A stretch of DNA of 64,000 bases from Cereibacter_A azotoformans (GTDB lineage: Bacteria; Pseudomonadota; Alphaproteobacteria; Rhodobacterales; Rhodobacteraceae): assembly GCF_003050905.1 (NCBI RefSeq), contig NZ_QAOT01000013.1. One strand, given 5' to 3'. Under the pieces are notes generated by a model. The model had not been told where the DNA came from. It saw only the letters and a program-made list of their open reading frames with translations, and made no database searches. Below are positions 1 to 8,354 of the stretch, piece after piece. Made by a program: the position numbers and the translations under genes. The stretch's first letter is position 1, and the number at the start of each line of letters is the position of its first letter.

Positions 1-529
1 CACTTGCTCAAGGCAGAAAATCGCCGTTCGGCGGCACATCCCCATGCGCAAAACGGCTTGACCGGGACGGACCCGTTACCGAAGTCTGGAGCCTAAATGC
101 CTTGTTCGCTCTTGCTTTTGGCTCAGTCGGAGCATGCGCATAAGCCTCCGACAACATGGCGGCGGCTTCCTCGTCTTTGCTCAACGGGTGGCAGTGGGGG
201 TGGACCGGGGACCGGCCGGATGAGGGGCGCGGCCCGGACGCTCGCCGCGGCACCGGGGATTGCAAACGGAAAAAGGGGCCGGTCGCAACCGGTCCCAGCC
301 ACGACGGAGCGGCAGGAAAACGCGGGTGCGCGGCTCCGGCAGGCAGGCGTATCAGGAGTCGGCTATCGCGGGCGTCGGGGCCGGATGCGCGGCCTCGGCG
401 CCCCGCGCGCTGTGCAGGATGCCGAGCCCCACGGTCACGAGGCCGAGGATCGGCAGCCCCCAACCACCGCCGGCGGGCATCTGCCAGGCCCAAGCGTCCG
501 GTCGAAACAGAGGAAAACTCGGTCTTCCC
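1..529. other. Region without a supported gene
   Basis: No reading frame here shows a recognisable domain, and the open frames on both strands look like chance frames of GC-rich DNA. A 66-codon minus-strand frame (552 to 352) contains one hydrophobic stretch but has no clear ribosome binding site or family resemblance. The segment lies downstream of the dnaE2 remnant and may be further decayed DNA of that locus. Confidence 0.5.
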
Positions 530-1030
530 TTACGCCGCGCGAGGCAGGCCATCTCCTACCCTGGCCGGATCGGCAGCGACCCGCGCTTCCAGATCGTGCG
601 GTGGACGCTCGGCCGGTTCGTCGTGCGGTGGCGGGAGCGTGCAGGCTTCGTCATGCAGAAGGCTGTCGAGCAGGTGCGAGAGATCCTCGATCTCCTCTGC
701 CACCACATGCACCACTTTCCCCTCGCGCTGGAGGCGGCCCGTCACGCGCAGGAGCCTTCCCGCAACCACCTCACGGCGGAAACGCTCGTAGATGCCGGCC
801 CGGACCACCACATTGACCACGCCGGTCTCATCCTCGAGCGTGAGGAAGATCACGCCCCTTGCCGTTCCCGGCCTCTGGCGCACGAGGACCAGGCCCGCCA
901 CCGCCACACGCGCGCCCGAAGGCGGTTCGTCCAGCCGGGCCGCGGGGACGGCCCTGGGGGTGCGGGGCCAGCTTTGGGGGGTGGGGGTCAGGCCGAGCCA
1001 CCGTGGGGGAGGAGGAGAGTTGGGGAACAT
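530..1030 (-). pseudogene. dnaE2: Remnant of error-prone DNA polymerase DnaE2 (C-terminal OB-fold only)
   Basis: The frame encodes about 166 residues. Its middle part, from VAGLVLVRQRPGTARG through HVVAEEIEDLSHLL, matches the C-terminal OB-fold of DnaE2/ImuC, including the TLEDETG motif. Intact DnaE2 is over 1000 residues, so the PHP, polymerase palm and fingers regions are absent, and the end lacks the usual family terminus. The ATG at 1030 lies inside an SOS box, and the first 40 or so residues do not resemble DnaE2. I infer an internal deletion that joined an SOS promoter, perhaps of an imuA-imuB-dnaE2 cassette, to the 3' end of dnaE2. A polymerase activity is not possible. Confidence 0.75.
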
Positions 1031-1039
1031 AGAGGGAAC
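1025..1039 (-). promoter_or_regulatory. LexA (SOS) box GTTC-N7-GTTC
   Basis: The plus strand reads GAAC-N7-GAAC, which is GTTC-N7-GTTC on the minus strand, the direct-repeat operator of alphaproteobacterial LexA. It overlaps the first in-frame ATG of the dnaE2 remnant. Both half-sites are perfect. It also lies about 100 bases upstream of the divergent ferredoxin gene, which could be affected. Confidence 0.75.
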
Positions 1040-1140
1040 ATATAGCGGCGCGCCGCAACAGGCAAGCCCCCGCCTCTGGCCAAGCCTGCCGGATTGCCCT
1101 AAGCCTCTCGGCACTGCGAGGCAGCCAAGAGCGGGGCAAG

Positions 1141-1464
1141 ATGGCCAAGATCACCTATGTCGAACATAACGGAACCGAGCATGTCATCGATGTGGCCAAC
1201 GGCCTGACCGTGATGGAGGGCGCGCGCGACAATGGCGTTCCGGGGATCGAGGCCGACTGCGGGGGCGCCTGCGCCTGCTCCACCTGCCATGTCTATGTCG
1301 ATCCCGCCTGGGTCGGGAAGCTTCCCCGCAAGGAGGCGATGGAAGAGGACATGCTCGACTTCGCCTGGGAGCCCGATCCCGTCCGCTCGCGCCTCACCTG
1401 CCAGATCAAGGTGACCGAGTCGCTCGACGGGCTGAAGGTCTTCATTCCCGAAAAGCAGATCTGA
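1141..1464 (+). CDS. 2Fe-2S ferredoxin, adrenodoxin/FdVI type
   Basis: This 107-residue soluble electron carrier has the cluster-binding pattern Cys40-x5-Cys46-x2-Cys49 and a distant Cys87; Cys44 is an extra cysteine. The sequence around DCGGACACSTCH and the length match ferredoxin VI of Rhodobacter capsulatus and the vertebrate adrenodoxin family, which pass single electrons from an NAD(P)H reductase to acceptors such as cytochromes P450 or Fe-S assembly enzymes. No reductase or P450 gene is nearby, so the partner is unknown. The gene stands alone, with a weak purine-rich ribosome binding site before the ATG. Confidence 0.93.
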   Translation: MAKITYVEHNGTEHVIDVANGLTVMEGARDNGVPGIEADCGGACACSTCHVYVDPAWVGKLPRKEAMEEDMLDFAWEPDPVRSRLTCQIKVTESLDGLKVFIPEKQI

Positions 1465-1551
1465 GGAACGCCCCGAAAATCAGCCCGTCGCGGCGGATGC
1501 CGGGGCCCCCTGTCGCATGGAGGCTGCCCCGGTCGGCGGCGGGCGACCGGA

Positions 1552-2577
1552 TCAGACCGGGGCCAGAGGGTGGAGGAGGCCCGCCTCCTTCAGATCCTGC
1601 CAGAGACCATCGGGAAGTTCGGCGTCGGCCGCGATGCGGTTCTCCAGCACTTCGGTGATGGACTGCGAGCCGGGGATCACCGAGAGCACGGCCGGATGGC
1701 GCAGCGGGAACTGGAAGGCCGCCTCGAACATCCGCACGCCCCAGCGCTCGCAGATCGTGTGGATCTGCGCCACGCGGTCCAGAACCGCCTGCGGCGCCAG
1801 CCGGTAGTCGTAGAACGAGCCGGGCCGGGGCCCGGTGGCCAGCACGCCGGAATTGTAGGGCCCGCCGATGACGATGCCGATGCCACGCTCTTCCGCCATC
1901 GGCAGGAAGCTCTCGAGCGCCTCCTGCTCGAGGAGAGTGTAGCGCCCGGCGAGCAGGAACAGGTCGAAGTCGCCCCGCTCGGCCAGCCACTGGCAGGGCT
2001 GCCACTCGTTCACGCCGGCGCCGAAGGCCGCGATCACGCCCTGGTCGCGCAACTCCACCAGCGCCCGGTAGCCGCCCTGCATGAACTCGGCCAGCCTCGC
2101 CTCGAGCGCCTCCTGCGAGCGGTGGGTGAAGAGGTCGAGATCATGGACAAAGAGCATGTCCACCCGGTCGAGGCCCAAGCGGCCCAGAGAGGCTTCGAGC
2201 GACCGCATCACCCCGTCATAGCCGTAGTCGAACCGCTCCTTGCGCTCGGGCACCTCGAAGAACTTGCCCAGCCCGTCGCGTTTCTCGCCCGGCTCGACCG
2301 GCCGCAGGAGCCGGCCCACCTTGGTCGAGACCACATGCTCCGACCGCGGCTTGTCCGCGAGGAACCGGCCCAGCCGCTCTTCGGCCAGCCCGTAGCCGTA
2401 GAGCGGCGCGGTGTCGAAGTAGCGCACCCCGCTTGCCCAGGCGCGTTCGAGCAGCGCCTGCGCCTCGGCGTCCGAAATCGCCCGGTAGAGATTGCCGAGC
2501 GGCGACGTGCCGAGGCCGAGACTCGTGAAACGGAGCGGGCGCCCCGCCCGGTGAAAGTCACGCATTGCCAATCGCAT
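1552..2577 (-). CDS. Aldo/keto reductase, aldose/pyridoxal dehydrogenase type
   Basis: The 341-residue protein has the aldo/keto reductase TIM barrel. It starts with the LGLGTSPLGNLY segment, has the catalytic Asp/Tyr region YFDTAPLYGYGLAEERLG near residue 55, and near the C-terminus the VIPGSQS cofactor-binding motif. The closest families are D-threo-aldose (L-fucose) 1-dehydrogenases and pyridoxal 4-dehydrogenases, which oxidise a sugar hemiacetal or aldehyde with NAD(P)+. It is the last gene of a six-gene minus-strand unit headed by an ABC importer, so it probably acts on the imported compound. The substrate cannot be read from sequence. Confidence 0.85.
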   Translation of the reverse strand: MRLAMRDFHRAGRPLRFTSLGLGTSPLGNLYRAISDAEAQALLERAWASGVRYFDTAPLYGYGLAEERLGRFLADKPRSEHVVSTKVGRLLRPVEPGEKRDGLGKFFEVPERKERFDYGYDGVMRSLEASLGRLGLDRVDMLFVHDLDLFTHRSQEALEARLAEFMQGGYRALVELRDQGVIAAFGAGVNEWQPCQWLAERGDFDLFLLAGRYTLLEQEALESFLPMAEERGIGIVIGGPYNSGVLATGPRPGSFYDYRLAPQAVLDRVAQIHTICERWGVRMFEAAFQFPLRHPAVLSVIPGSQSITEVLENRIAADAELPDGLWQDLKEAGLLHPLAPV

Positions 2578-2616
2578 CAGATCCTCCTGCCTGCGCGGCC
2601 CCCGCCGCGCCCGCTT

Positions 2617-3045
2617 TCAGTCGGCCAGCGTCCGGCCCAGGAAGGCGCAGCGCACCAGGGCCTGCCGCACCTCTTCCTCATGGTCGTCCGCGTGGCGCAG
2701 AAGACAATCCCGTGCGGCGGCAAGCCGCTCCTGCACCGTTCCTTCCGTCTCCTGCACCTCGACGAGCCGCTCGGCGACATAGCGCCCGAGCCGCCCCGCC
2801 ACGCAGGTGGCGTACATGCCGCCCGCGTTCAGCACGATGCCGGCCTCGCAGAGCCGGCCGCGCACCTCGAACTCCTGCCTCAGGTCGAGCAGGCGGAAGC
2901 CTGCGGGCGAGTCGGGGTCGGCCTCCTCGAACTCGGTCACGACCGTGAGGCGCTCGTCCTCGTCCGACAGCTCGATCCTGATCCCGCCGCGCAACGCGAG
3001 CGTCTCGAACTCCACCAGCCCGTCCAGGATGATCCGTCTGTCCAT
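2617..3045 (-). CDS. Conserved-looking protein of unknown function (142 aa)
   Basis: I do not recognise this family. The protein is soluble and acidic, with no signal peptide or membrane segment, and begins MDRRIILDGLVEFETLALRGG. It has a long helical C-terminal half rich in Glu and Arg. It lies between the transporter ATPase gene and the aldo/keto reductase gene on the same strand, with gaps of 56 and 39 bases, so it is probably cotranscribed with them. The codon usage matches its neighbours. A role with the imported substrate is only inferred from position. Confidence 0.65.
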   Translation of the reverse strand: MDRRIILDGLVEFETLALRGGIRIELSDEDERLTVVTEFEEADPDSPAGFRLLDLRQEFEVRGRLCEAGIVLNAGGMYATCVAGRLGRYVAERLVEVQETEGTVQERLAAARDCLLRHADDHEEEVRQALVRCAFLGRTLAD

Positions 3046-3101
3046 CGGCGCCTCCCTTTCCGAAGGAAGGCCACGAGGGCGGAACAGGTTCCCCGGCCGC
3101 C

Positions 3102-4160
3102 TCAGTGCTCGAGCACGATCACGTCGCGGGCCGCGAAACTGACCTGCGTATGGGCGCCCACCTGCGGCGGGGGCAGATCGGGCCGGTTGAACGTGTCGAG
3201 AGCAACCGTCGTGCCGCCCGTGTGCAGTTGCAGGCGGATCACGCTGCCCAGGAACTGCACGTCGGCGATGGTTGCGGGCAGCATCGTGTCGCGCCCGTCG
3301 CCGGGCCCGAGATGCAGCGCCTCGGGGCGGAGCGCGAGCCCGATGCGGCCACCGCGCGGCGCCTCGACCGGCTGGGGCAGGCGGATCGTCTGGCCCGCGA
3401 CGCGGACCTCTCCCGCCGCCGGATCCTCGACCTCGGCCACGAGCGTGCTGATCGTGCCCACGAAGTTGGCCACGAACTTGGTCGTCGGGTGGTTGTAGAT
3501 CTCGAAGGGGGTGCCCACCTGCTCGGCGATGCCGCCGTTCATCACCACGATCCGGTCGGACATCGACAGGGCCTCTTCCTGATCGTGGGTCACGAAGATG
3601 GTGGTGATGCCCAGCCGCTGCTGGATGGCGCGGATCTCGGTGCGCAGGCTCACCCGGATCTTGGCGTCGAGCGCCGAGAGCGGCTCGTCCAGCAGCAGCA
3701 CGCGCGGCCGCACGGCCAGCGCGCGGGCCAGCGCCACGCGCTGCTGCTGCCCGCCCGAGAGCTGGAACGGGTAGCGCGCGCCCAGATCGGGCAGGCCGAT
3801 CAGCGCCAGCATCTCGGCCACCCGCTCGACCGCCTCGCGGCGCGGCACACCGGCGACCTTCAGCCCGAAGCCCACGTTCTGCGCGACGGTCAGGTTGGGA
3901 AAGAGCGCGTAGGCCTGAAAGACCATGCCGATCTTGCGCGCGTTCGGGCGCTGGCGGACGACATCCTTGCCCTCGATGCGGATGGCGCCCTGGTCGGGCA
4001 TCTCGAAACCCGCCACCATGCGCAGGACGGTGGTCTTGCCGCAGCCCGAGGGCCCGAGCAGCGAGACGAACTCTCCCTGCTCGACGGTCAGGTTGAAGTC
4101 GCGCACGACGCGCAGGGGGCCGAAGGATTTCTCCAGCCGGGCGATCTCCAGGAAGGCCAT
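3102..4160 (-). CDS. ABC transporter ATP-binding protein (PotA/FbpC/UgpC-like)
   Basis: This 352-residue ATPase energises the adjacent importer. It has Walker A GPSGCGKTT near residue 37, the Q-loop VFQAYALFP, the signature LSGGQQQRVALARAL near residue 135, Walker B VLLLDEPLSALD, and the H-loop FVTHDQEEA. After residue 240 comes a TOBE-type regulatory domain, as in the polyamine, iron and sugar importer class. The order ATPase after two permeases and a binding protein is typical of that class. The substrate is not defined by this subunit. Confidence 0.92.
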   Translation of the reverse strand: MAFLEIARLEKSFGPLRVVRDFNLTVEQGEFVSLLGPSGCGKTTVLRMVAGFEMPDQGAIRIEGKDVVRQRPNARKIGMVFQAYALFPNLTVAQNVGFGLKVAGVPRREAVERVAEMLALIGLPDLGARYPFQLSGGQQQRVALARALAVRPRVLLLDEPLSALDAKIRVSLRTEIRAIQQRLGITTIFVTHDQEEALSMSDRIVVMNGGIAEQVGTPFEIYNHPTTKFVANFVGTISTLVAEVEDPAAGEVRVAGQTIRLPQPVEAPRGGRIGLALRPEALHLGPGDGRDTMLPATIADVQFLGSVIRLQLHTGGTTVALDTFNRPDLPPPQVGAHTQVSFAARDVIVLEH

Positions 4161-4176
4161 CAGGCTGTGTTCCTAC

Positions 4177-4968
4177 TCATCTTTGTTGGGCTCGGGTGTG
4201 TTTCGACAGGCGGGTCACCAGCTGGATCAGCGCCATGCAGGCCCAGGTGACGACAAAGGCGATCACGGCCAGCGCCGCCGGCTCGTAGGCCTTGTTGGCG
4301 CCCATCCAGACCATGTAGGGGCCAAAGGCCGGGCGGTTCAGCAGCGCCGCCAGCACGAACTCGCCGATCACGATGGCGAAGGTGAGGAAGGCCCCCGACA
4401 GGACCGCCACCAGCACGTTGGGCAGGATCAGCCGCGCGATGATGGTGATCCAGCCCGCACCGAGGCTTTGCGCCGCCTCGGTCAGGGTCTGCACGTCGAT
4501 GGTGCGCAGGCCCGTATCCACCGCACGATACATGTAGGGCAGCGCCAGCATCGTGTAGCCGAACATCAGAAGCAGGTTCGTCCCCATCGCGCTGCCGGTC
4601 AGCGGCAGCCAGCTCGAGGTGTTGTAGAGCCGGATGTAGCCGAAGACGATGACGATGGGCGGGATCACCAGCGGCAGAAGCGTGATGAACTCGATCACCG
4701 GGCGCCAGCGGGGCAGCTTCAGCCGGACCCAGAAGACGGTGGGCACGACGAGCAGGATGCCGAAGGCGATGGTGAAGAGCGCCATCAGCACCGAATAGCC
4801 GAAGGTCGCGCGGAAGGCCGGATCGCCCAGCACGTTGGCATAGGCGTCGAAGCTGTATTCCCCGCGGCGCGCCCGCAGCGAGAATTCGAACATCCCGATC
4901 AGCGGCAGGAAGAAATAGAGGATGCCCGCGATCAGCGCGATCCAGGACCAGAGCTTGGCCGACCTCAT
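4177..4968 (-). CDS. ABC transporter permease (PotC-like)
   Basis: This integral membrane protein of 263 residues has about six predicted transmembrane segments. It carries the EAA-type coupling loop, in the region EAAQSLGAGWITIIARLILP, which contacts the ATPase. The chosen start, MRSAKLWSW, overlaps the stop of the upstream permease by four bases (ATGA), so the two are translationally coupled. It forms the channel with its partner permease. Confidence 0.9.
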   Translation of the reverse strand: MRSAKLWSWIALIAGILYFFLPLIGMFEFSLRARRGEYSFDAYANVLGDPAFRATFGYSVLMALFTIAFGILLVVPTVFWVRLKLPRWRPVIEFITLLPLVIPPIVIVFGYIRLYNTSSWLPLTGSAMGTNLLLMFGYTMLALPYMYRAVDTGLRTIDVQTLTEAAQSLGAGWITIIARLILPNVLVAVLSGAFLTFAIVIGEFVLAALLNRPAFGPYMVWMGANKAYEPAALAVIAFVVTWACMALIQLVTRLSKHTRAQQR

Positions 4969-5846
4969 TTCACCCACCTCTCGGCCCGCGTGCGCAGCAC
5001 GATATAGACGAGGTTGGCAAGGCCCGTGAGCACGATCATCCCGAAGGCGATGGCATAGCCGAGGTGCGGATCCTGCAGCACGTCGCCGCGGATCTGCGCG
5101 AAGAGGATGATCGGCACGATCGACAGTTGCGATCCGGTCAAGGCCATGGCGGTCGCCACCGCCCCGAAGCTGTTGGCAAAGAGCAGCGCAAAGGTGCCGA
5201 GGAACGAGGGCCAGAGCACCGGCAGCGCCACCATCCGCCAGTACTGCGCGCCCGTCGCGCCCAGCGTCTCGGCCGCCTCGCGCCACTCGCGCTTCAGCCC
5301 GTCAAGGGCGGGCGTGATGATGAGGATCATCAGCGGGATCTGGAAATAGAGGTAGGTCAGGGTCAGCCCGAGGAAGCTGATCAGGTTGAACCCCGTCCCA
5401 TAGAGGTTGAAGCCGAACCAGTCGCGCAGGATCACGGTGAGAAAGCCCAACCGGCCCAGCGTCGCGATGAAGGCGAAGGCGAGCGGTACGCCCGCGAAGT
5501 TCGACGCCACCCCCGAGAAGGTCAGCGCGAAGCCGCGCAGCGGTTTGGGCAGGGGGCCGCGCGTCACGGCCGCGGCGATCAGGAAGCCCGCGACGCAGCC
5601 GAGCAGGGCTGTCACCAGGCTGATCCGGATCGAGATCCAGAAGGCGTTCATGATCGAGGGCGTGAAGAGCCCTCTGATGTTGGCAAGCGTGAAGTCGCCC
5701 GCCGGCGTGCGGAAGGCGCCGAGCACGATATGCATCGTCGGAAGGAACAGGAACAGCAGCGCGAACAGCAGGAAGGGCGCCACGCCGAACCAGTTCAGCG
5801 GCAGCGAGACGCGGCGTCGGGCGCTCGGCGGGGGCAGGTCGGTCAT
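4965..5846 (-). CDS. ABC transporter permease (PotB-like)
   Basis: This 293-residue inner-membrane permease starts MTDLPPPSARRRVSLPLNW and is followed by multiple hydrophobic segments. The EAA loop is in EAAETLGATGAQYWRMVALP. Longer upstream frames exist, but this start follows the gap that holds a hairpin and gives the family's usual length. It is the first of two coupled permeases of the importer. Confidence 0.9.
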   Translation of the reverse strand: MTDLPPPSARRRVSLPLNWFGVAPFLLFALLFLFLPTMHIVLGAFRTPAGDFTLANIRGLFTPSIMNAFWISIRISLVTALLGCVAGFLIAAAVTRGPLPKPLRGFALTFSGVASNFAGVPLAFAFIATLGRLGFLTVILRDWFGFNLYGTGFNLISFLGLTLTYLYFQIPLMILIITPALDGLKREWREAAETLGATGAQYWRMVALPVLWPSFLGTFALLFANSFGAVATAMALTGSQLSIVPIILFAQIRGDVLQDPHLGYAIAFGMIVLTGLANLVYIVLRTRAERWVK

Positions 5847-5958
5847 GCAGGGTCCGTCAGGCGAGGAAGCCTCCGCCAGACGGGCGAAGGCGGAAGAAGC
5901 TCGGGGCGCGCGCGGCCGTTCCAACAGCGCGCGGACGCCTCGAGCCCCCGGAGCGAAG

Positions 5959-5981
5959 GCCCCCGCCCGCAGGGCGAGGGC
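5959..5981 (-). terminator. Intercistronic hairpin after the binding-protein gene
   Basis: A ten-pair inverted repeat (GCCCCCGCCC at 5959-5968 and GGGCGAGGGC at 5972-5981, one G-U pair, three-base loop) lies just after the stop codon of the binding-protein gene. There is no T-run. Such hairpins commonly protect the 3' end of binding-protein mRNA and let that protein be made in excess over the permeases. That role is inferred. Confidence 0.5.
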
Positions 5982-5992
5982 CGGCGCTTGCG

Positions 5993-7093
5993 TTACTGGA
6001 CGTTGGCGCCGACGACACCATCCCAGCCGGCGGTGACGGCCGCCTTGTTGGCCTCCTGCTGCTCGATGGTCGGGAAGACCGCGCGGGCGTAGCCCTCGGC
6101 CGGCGGCAGCGCGTCGAGCAGCTCCTGCGGGACCTTGCCGGCCTCGACCATCGCGTTGAAGCGGGCGGGGTGGCAGTAGCCCTTGAGCCAGCCCAGCTGA
6201 CCTTCGTCCGAATAGAGATATTCCATCCAGAGCTTGGCCGCGTTCGGATGCGGCGCATAGGCCGAGATCGCCTGGACATAGACGCCGGCGAGGCTCGGGC
6301 CCTCGGGGATGATGACCTCGAGCGGCGGGTTGCCCTTCAGCTCGTCGCGCCACGAGAGCAGGTTGTAGTCCCAGGCTGCGACAATCGGCGTCTGGCCCTG
6401 GGCAATGGTGCCCGCCTTGCCGATCACCGGAACGAAGCCGCCCGCCTTGTTCAGCTCGCCGAAGAACTCGAGCCCCTTCTGCGCCGAAGCCTCGCCCGGC
6501 TCGGCGCCGGCCGCGACACCGGCCGACATCACGGCAAGGATCGCCTGGTTCGAGGCGCGCGGATCGCCCGCCAGCGCAAAAGCGTTCGCATACTGGCTGT
6601 CCAGAAGGGCGGTCCAGCTCGTCGGCACCTCGGTCACGAGGTCGGTGTTCACGCCGAAGGACATGACGCCGTAATAGTCGCCATACCAGTAGCCGTCGGC
6701 ATCCTTGATCTCGTCGGGGATCTCGTCCCAGGTCTCGACCTTGTAGGGAACGATCAGCCCCTCGTCCTTGGCCTGCGGCCCGAAGGCGAGGCCCACGTCG
6801 ATCACGTCGGGCGCCTGCGGGCCCTTGTTGTCCTTGTTCGCCCGGATCGCCTCCAGTTCGTCGGCCGAGCCCGCGTCGGGGTTCAGCTCGTTCACGGTGA
6901 TCTCGGGATACTTGGCCTTGAAGCCCGCGATCACGTCGCCATAGCCGCACCAGTTGTGGGGCAGGGCGATCGTGGTCAGCATGCCTTCAGCCTTCGCGGC
7001 CTCCACGAGTTCGGCGCTTTGCGCGCTGGCCCCCGAGGCGGCGGCGACCGCCACAAGGCTGACCGAAGCAGCCAGTGCAAGTTTGATCGTCAT
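5993..7093 (-). CDS. ABC transporter periplasmic substrate-binding protein
   Basis: The 366-residue protein has a clear Sec signal peptide (basic start, hydrophobic core, ASGASAQS cleavage region near residue 25). The mature part looks like the PotD/AfuA-type binding proteins, with the GYWYGDYYGVMSFGVNTD hinge region near residue 135. It is the first gene of the operon, so it sets the importer's specificity, which could be a polyamine-like, iron or phosphorylated-sugar ligand. I cannot decide between these. The aldo/keto reductase at the end of the operon mildly favours a sugar or aldehyde. Confidence 0.88.
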   Translation of the reverse strand: MTIKLALAASVSLVAVAAASGASAQSAELVEAAKAEGMLTTIALPHNWCGYGDVIAGFKAKYPEITVNELNPDAGSADELEAIRANKDNKGPQAPDVIDVGLAFGPQAKDEGLIVPYKVETWDEIPDEIKDADGYWYGDYYGVMSFGVNTDLVTEVPTSWTALLDSQYANAFALAGDPRASNQAILAVMSAGVAAGAEPGEASAQKGLEFFGELNKAGGFVPVIGKAGTIAQGQTPIVAAWDYNLLSWRDELKGNPPLEVIIPEGPSLAGVYVQAISAYAPHPNAAKLWMEYLYSDEGQLGWLKGYCHPARFNAMVEAGKVPQELLDALPPAEGYARAVFPTIEQQEANKAAVTAGWDGVVGANVQ

Positions 7094-7349
7094 CGGAACT
7101 TTCTCCCGGTTGTTGTCGTGCCGAATGCCGTTCTTCCGCGAGCGGAGCGGCGATTAGTGTCAGCTAACGGCCTGAAACGGATTCTGGCAAGTTCCCTAAC
7201 CGGAGCAGGTAACAGATTTTTCGCGGATTAATCAGTCTGTAACGATTCCGACAGGCTGCCCGACTTTCGGGCAGGAGCGGCGGCCTTGCCCGTGGCGCGC
7301 CACCGTCTTACCGTCGCGCAAAACTTATCCGACAGGACGAGAGGGTGAC
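7094..7349. promoter_or_regulatory. Divergent promoter region with a dyad
   Basis: The 256 bases separate two divergent importer operons and must hold both promoters. A perfect eight-pair inverted repeat with a three-base loop, CTGCCCGA-CTT-TCGGGCAG, lies at 7256-7274. An AT-rich stretch next to it (7215-7245) could be a promoter. The dyad could be an operator or a transcript hairpin; the regulator is unknown. Confidence 0.45.
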
Positions 7350-8354
7350 ATGACGGGATTCGCAACCACACGGCGCGGGCTTCTGATGGCCGGAGGGGCG
7401 GCGCTTGCGCTGGGGGCCTTGCCCCGGACGCTGCGCGCGCAGGAGGCGCTGAAGGTCGCCGGCATCTATACCGTGCCGGTCGAGCAGCAGTGGGTCAGCC
7501 GCATCCACAAGGCCGCCGAGGCGGCCCGCGCTGCAGGGCGGGTGGAATACACCTTCACCGAGAATGTGGCCAACACCGACTATCCCCGCGTCATGCGCGA
7601 ATATGCCGAAAGCGGCGTCAGGCTGATCGTGGGCGAGATCTTCGGCGTCGAGCAGGAGGCCCGCGAGGTGGCGGCCGAATATCCCGACGTGGCCTTCCTC
7701 ATGGGGTCGAGCCTGCCGCCCGACGAGTCGATCCCGAACCTCGCCGTCTTCGACAACTACATTCAGGACGCCGCCTACCTGACTGGTCTCATTGCCGGGT
7801 CCATGACGGCCGGCAACATCGGCATGGTCGGCGGCTTCCCGATCCCCGAGGTCAACCGCCTGATGAACGCCTTCATGGCGGGCGCGCGCGAGGTCAAGCC
7901 GGACGTGACCTTCCAGGTCAGCTTCATCGGCTCGTGGTTCGATCCGCCGAAAGCGAAGGAGACCGCCTTCGCCATGATCGAGAACGGCGCCGACCTTCTC
8001 TATGCCGAGCGGTTCGGCGTGTCGGATGCCGCGAAGGAGCGGGGCGTGCTGGCCATCGGCAACGTGATCGACACGCAGGGCGACTATCCCGACACGGTGG
8101 TCGCCTCGGCGATCTGGCATTTCGAGCCGACCTTCGACCGGGCGGTCGAGGAGGTTCAGGCCGGCAACTTCACGGCCGCCGACTACGGCGTCTATTCCTT
8201 CATGAAGGAAGGCGGCTCGTCGCTCGCGCCGCTGGGCACCTTCGAGGACAAGGTGCCGGAAGAGGCCAAGGCCCTCGTGGCCGAGCGCGAGGCCGCGATC
8301 CGGGCCGGCACCTTCACCGTCGCCATCGACGACAGCGAGCCGAAATCCTCGTGA
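7350..8354 (+). CDS. BMP-family ABC transporter substrate-binding protein
   Basis: This 334-residue protein belongs to the basic membrane protein/PnrA family, whose members bind purine nucleosides or related compounds. It has a twin-arginine-like signal (TRRGLLMAGG) ending near ALRAQE at residue 31. The conserved family features are the IYTVPVEQQWV start of the mature part, VGEIFGVEQEAREVA and GNIGMVGGFPIPEVNRL. It heads a five-gene operon ending in a cytosine-deaminase-type enzyme, which suggests a nucleobase or nucleoside ligand. Confidence 0.88.
   Translation: MTGFATTRRGLLMAGGAALALGALPRTLRAQEALKVAGIYTVPVEQQWVSRIHKAAEAARAAGRVEYTFTENVANTDYPRVMREYAESGVRLIVGEIFGVEQEAREVAAEYPDVAFLMGSSLPPDESIPNLAVFDNYIQDAAYLTGLIAGSMTAGNIGMVGGFPIPEVNRLMNAFMAGAREVKPDVTFQVSFIGSWFDPPKAKETAFAMIENGADLLYAERFGVSDAAKERGVLAIGNVIDTQGDYPDTVVASAIWHFEPTFDRAVEEVQAGNFTAADYGVYSFMKEGGSSLAPLGTFEDKVPEEAKALVAEREAAIRAGTFTVAIDDSEPKSS

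Noticed and set aside
352..552. 66-codon minus-strand frame with a hydrophobic segment
   Set aside because: There is no clear ribosome binding site or recognisable family, and it overlaps the end of the decayed dnaE2 fragment. It is not strong enough to call.
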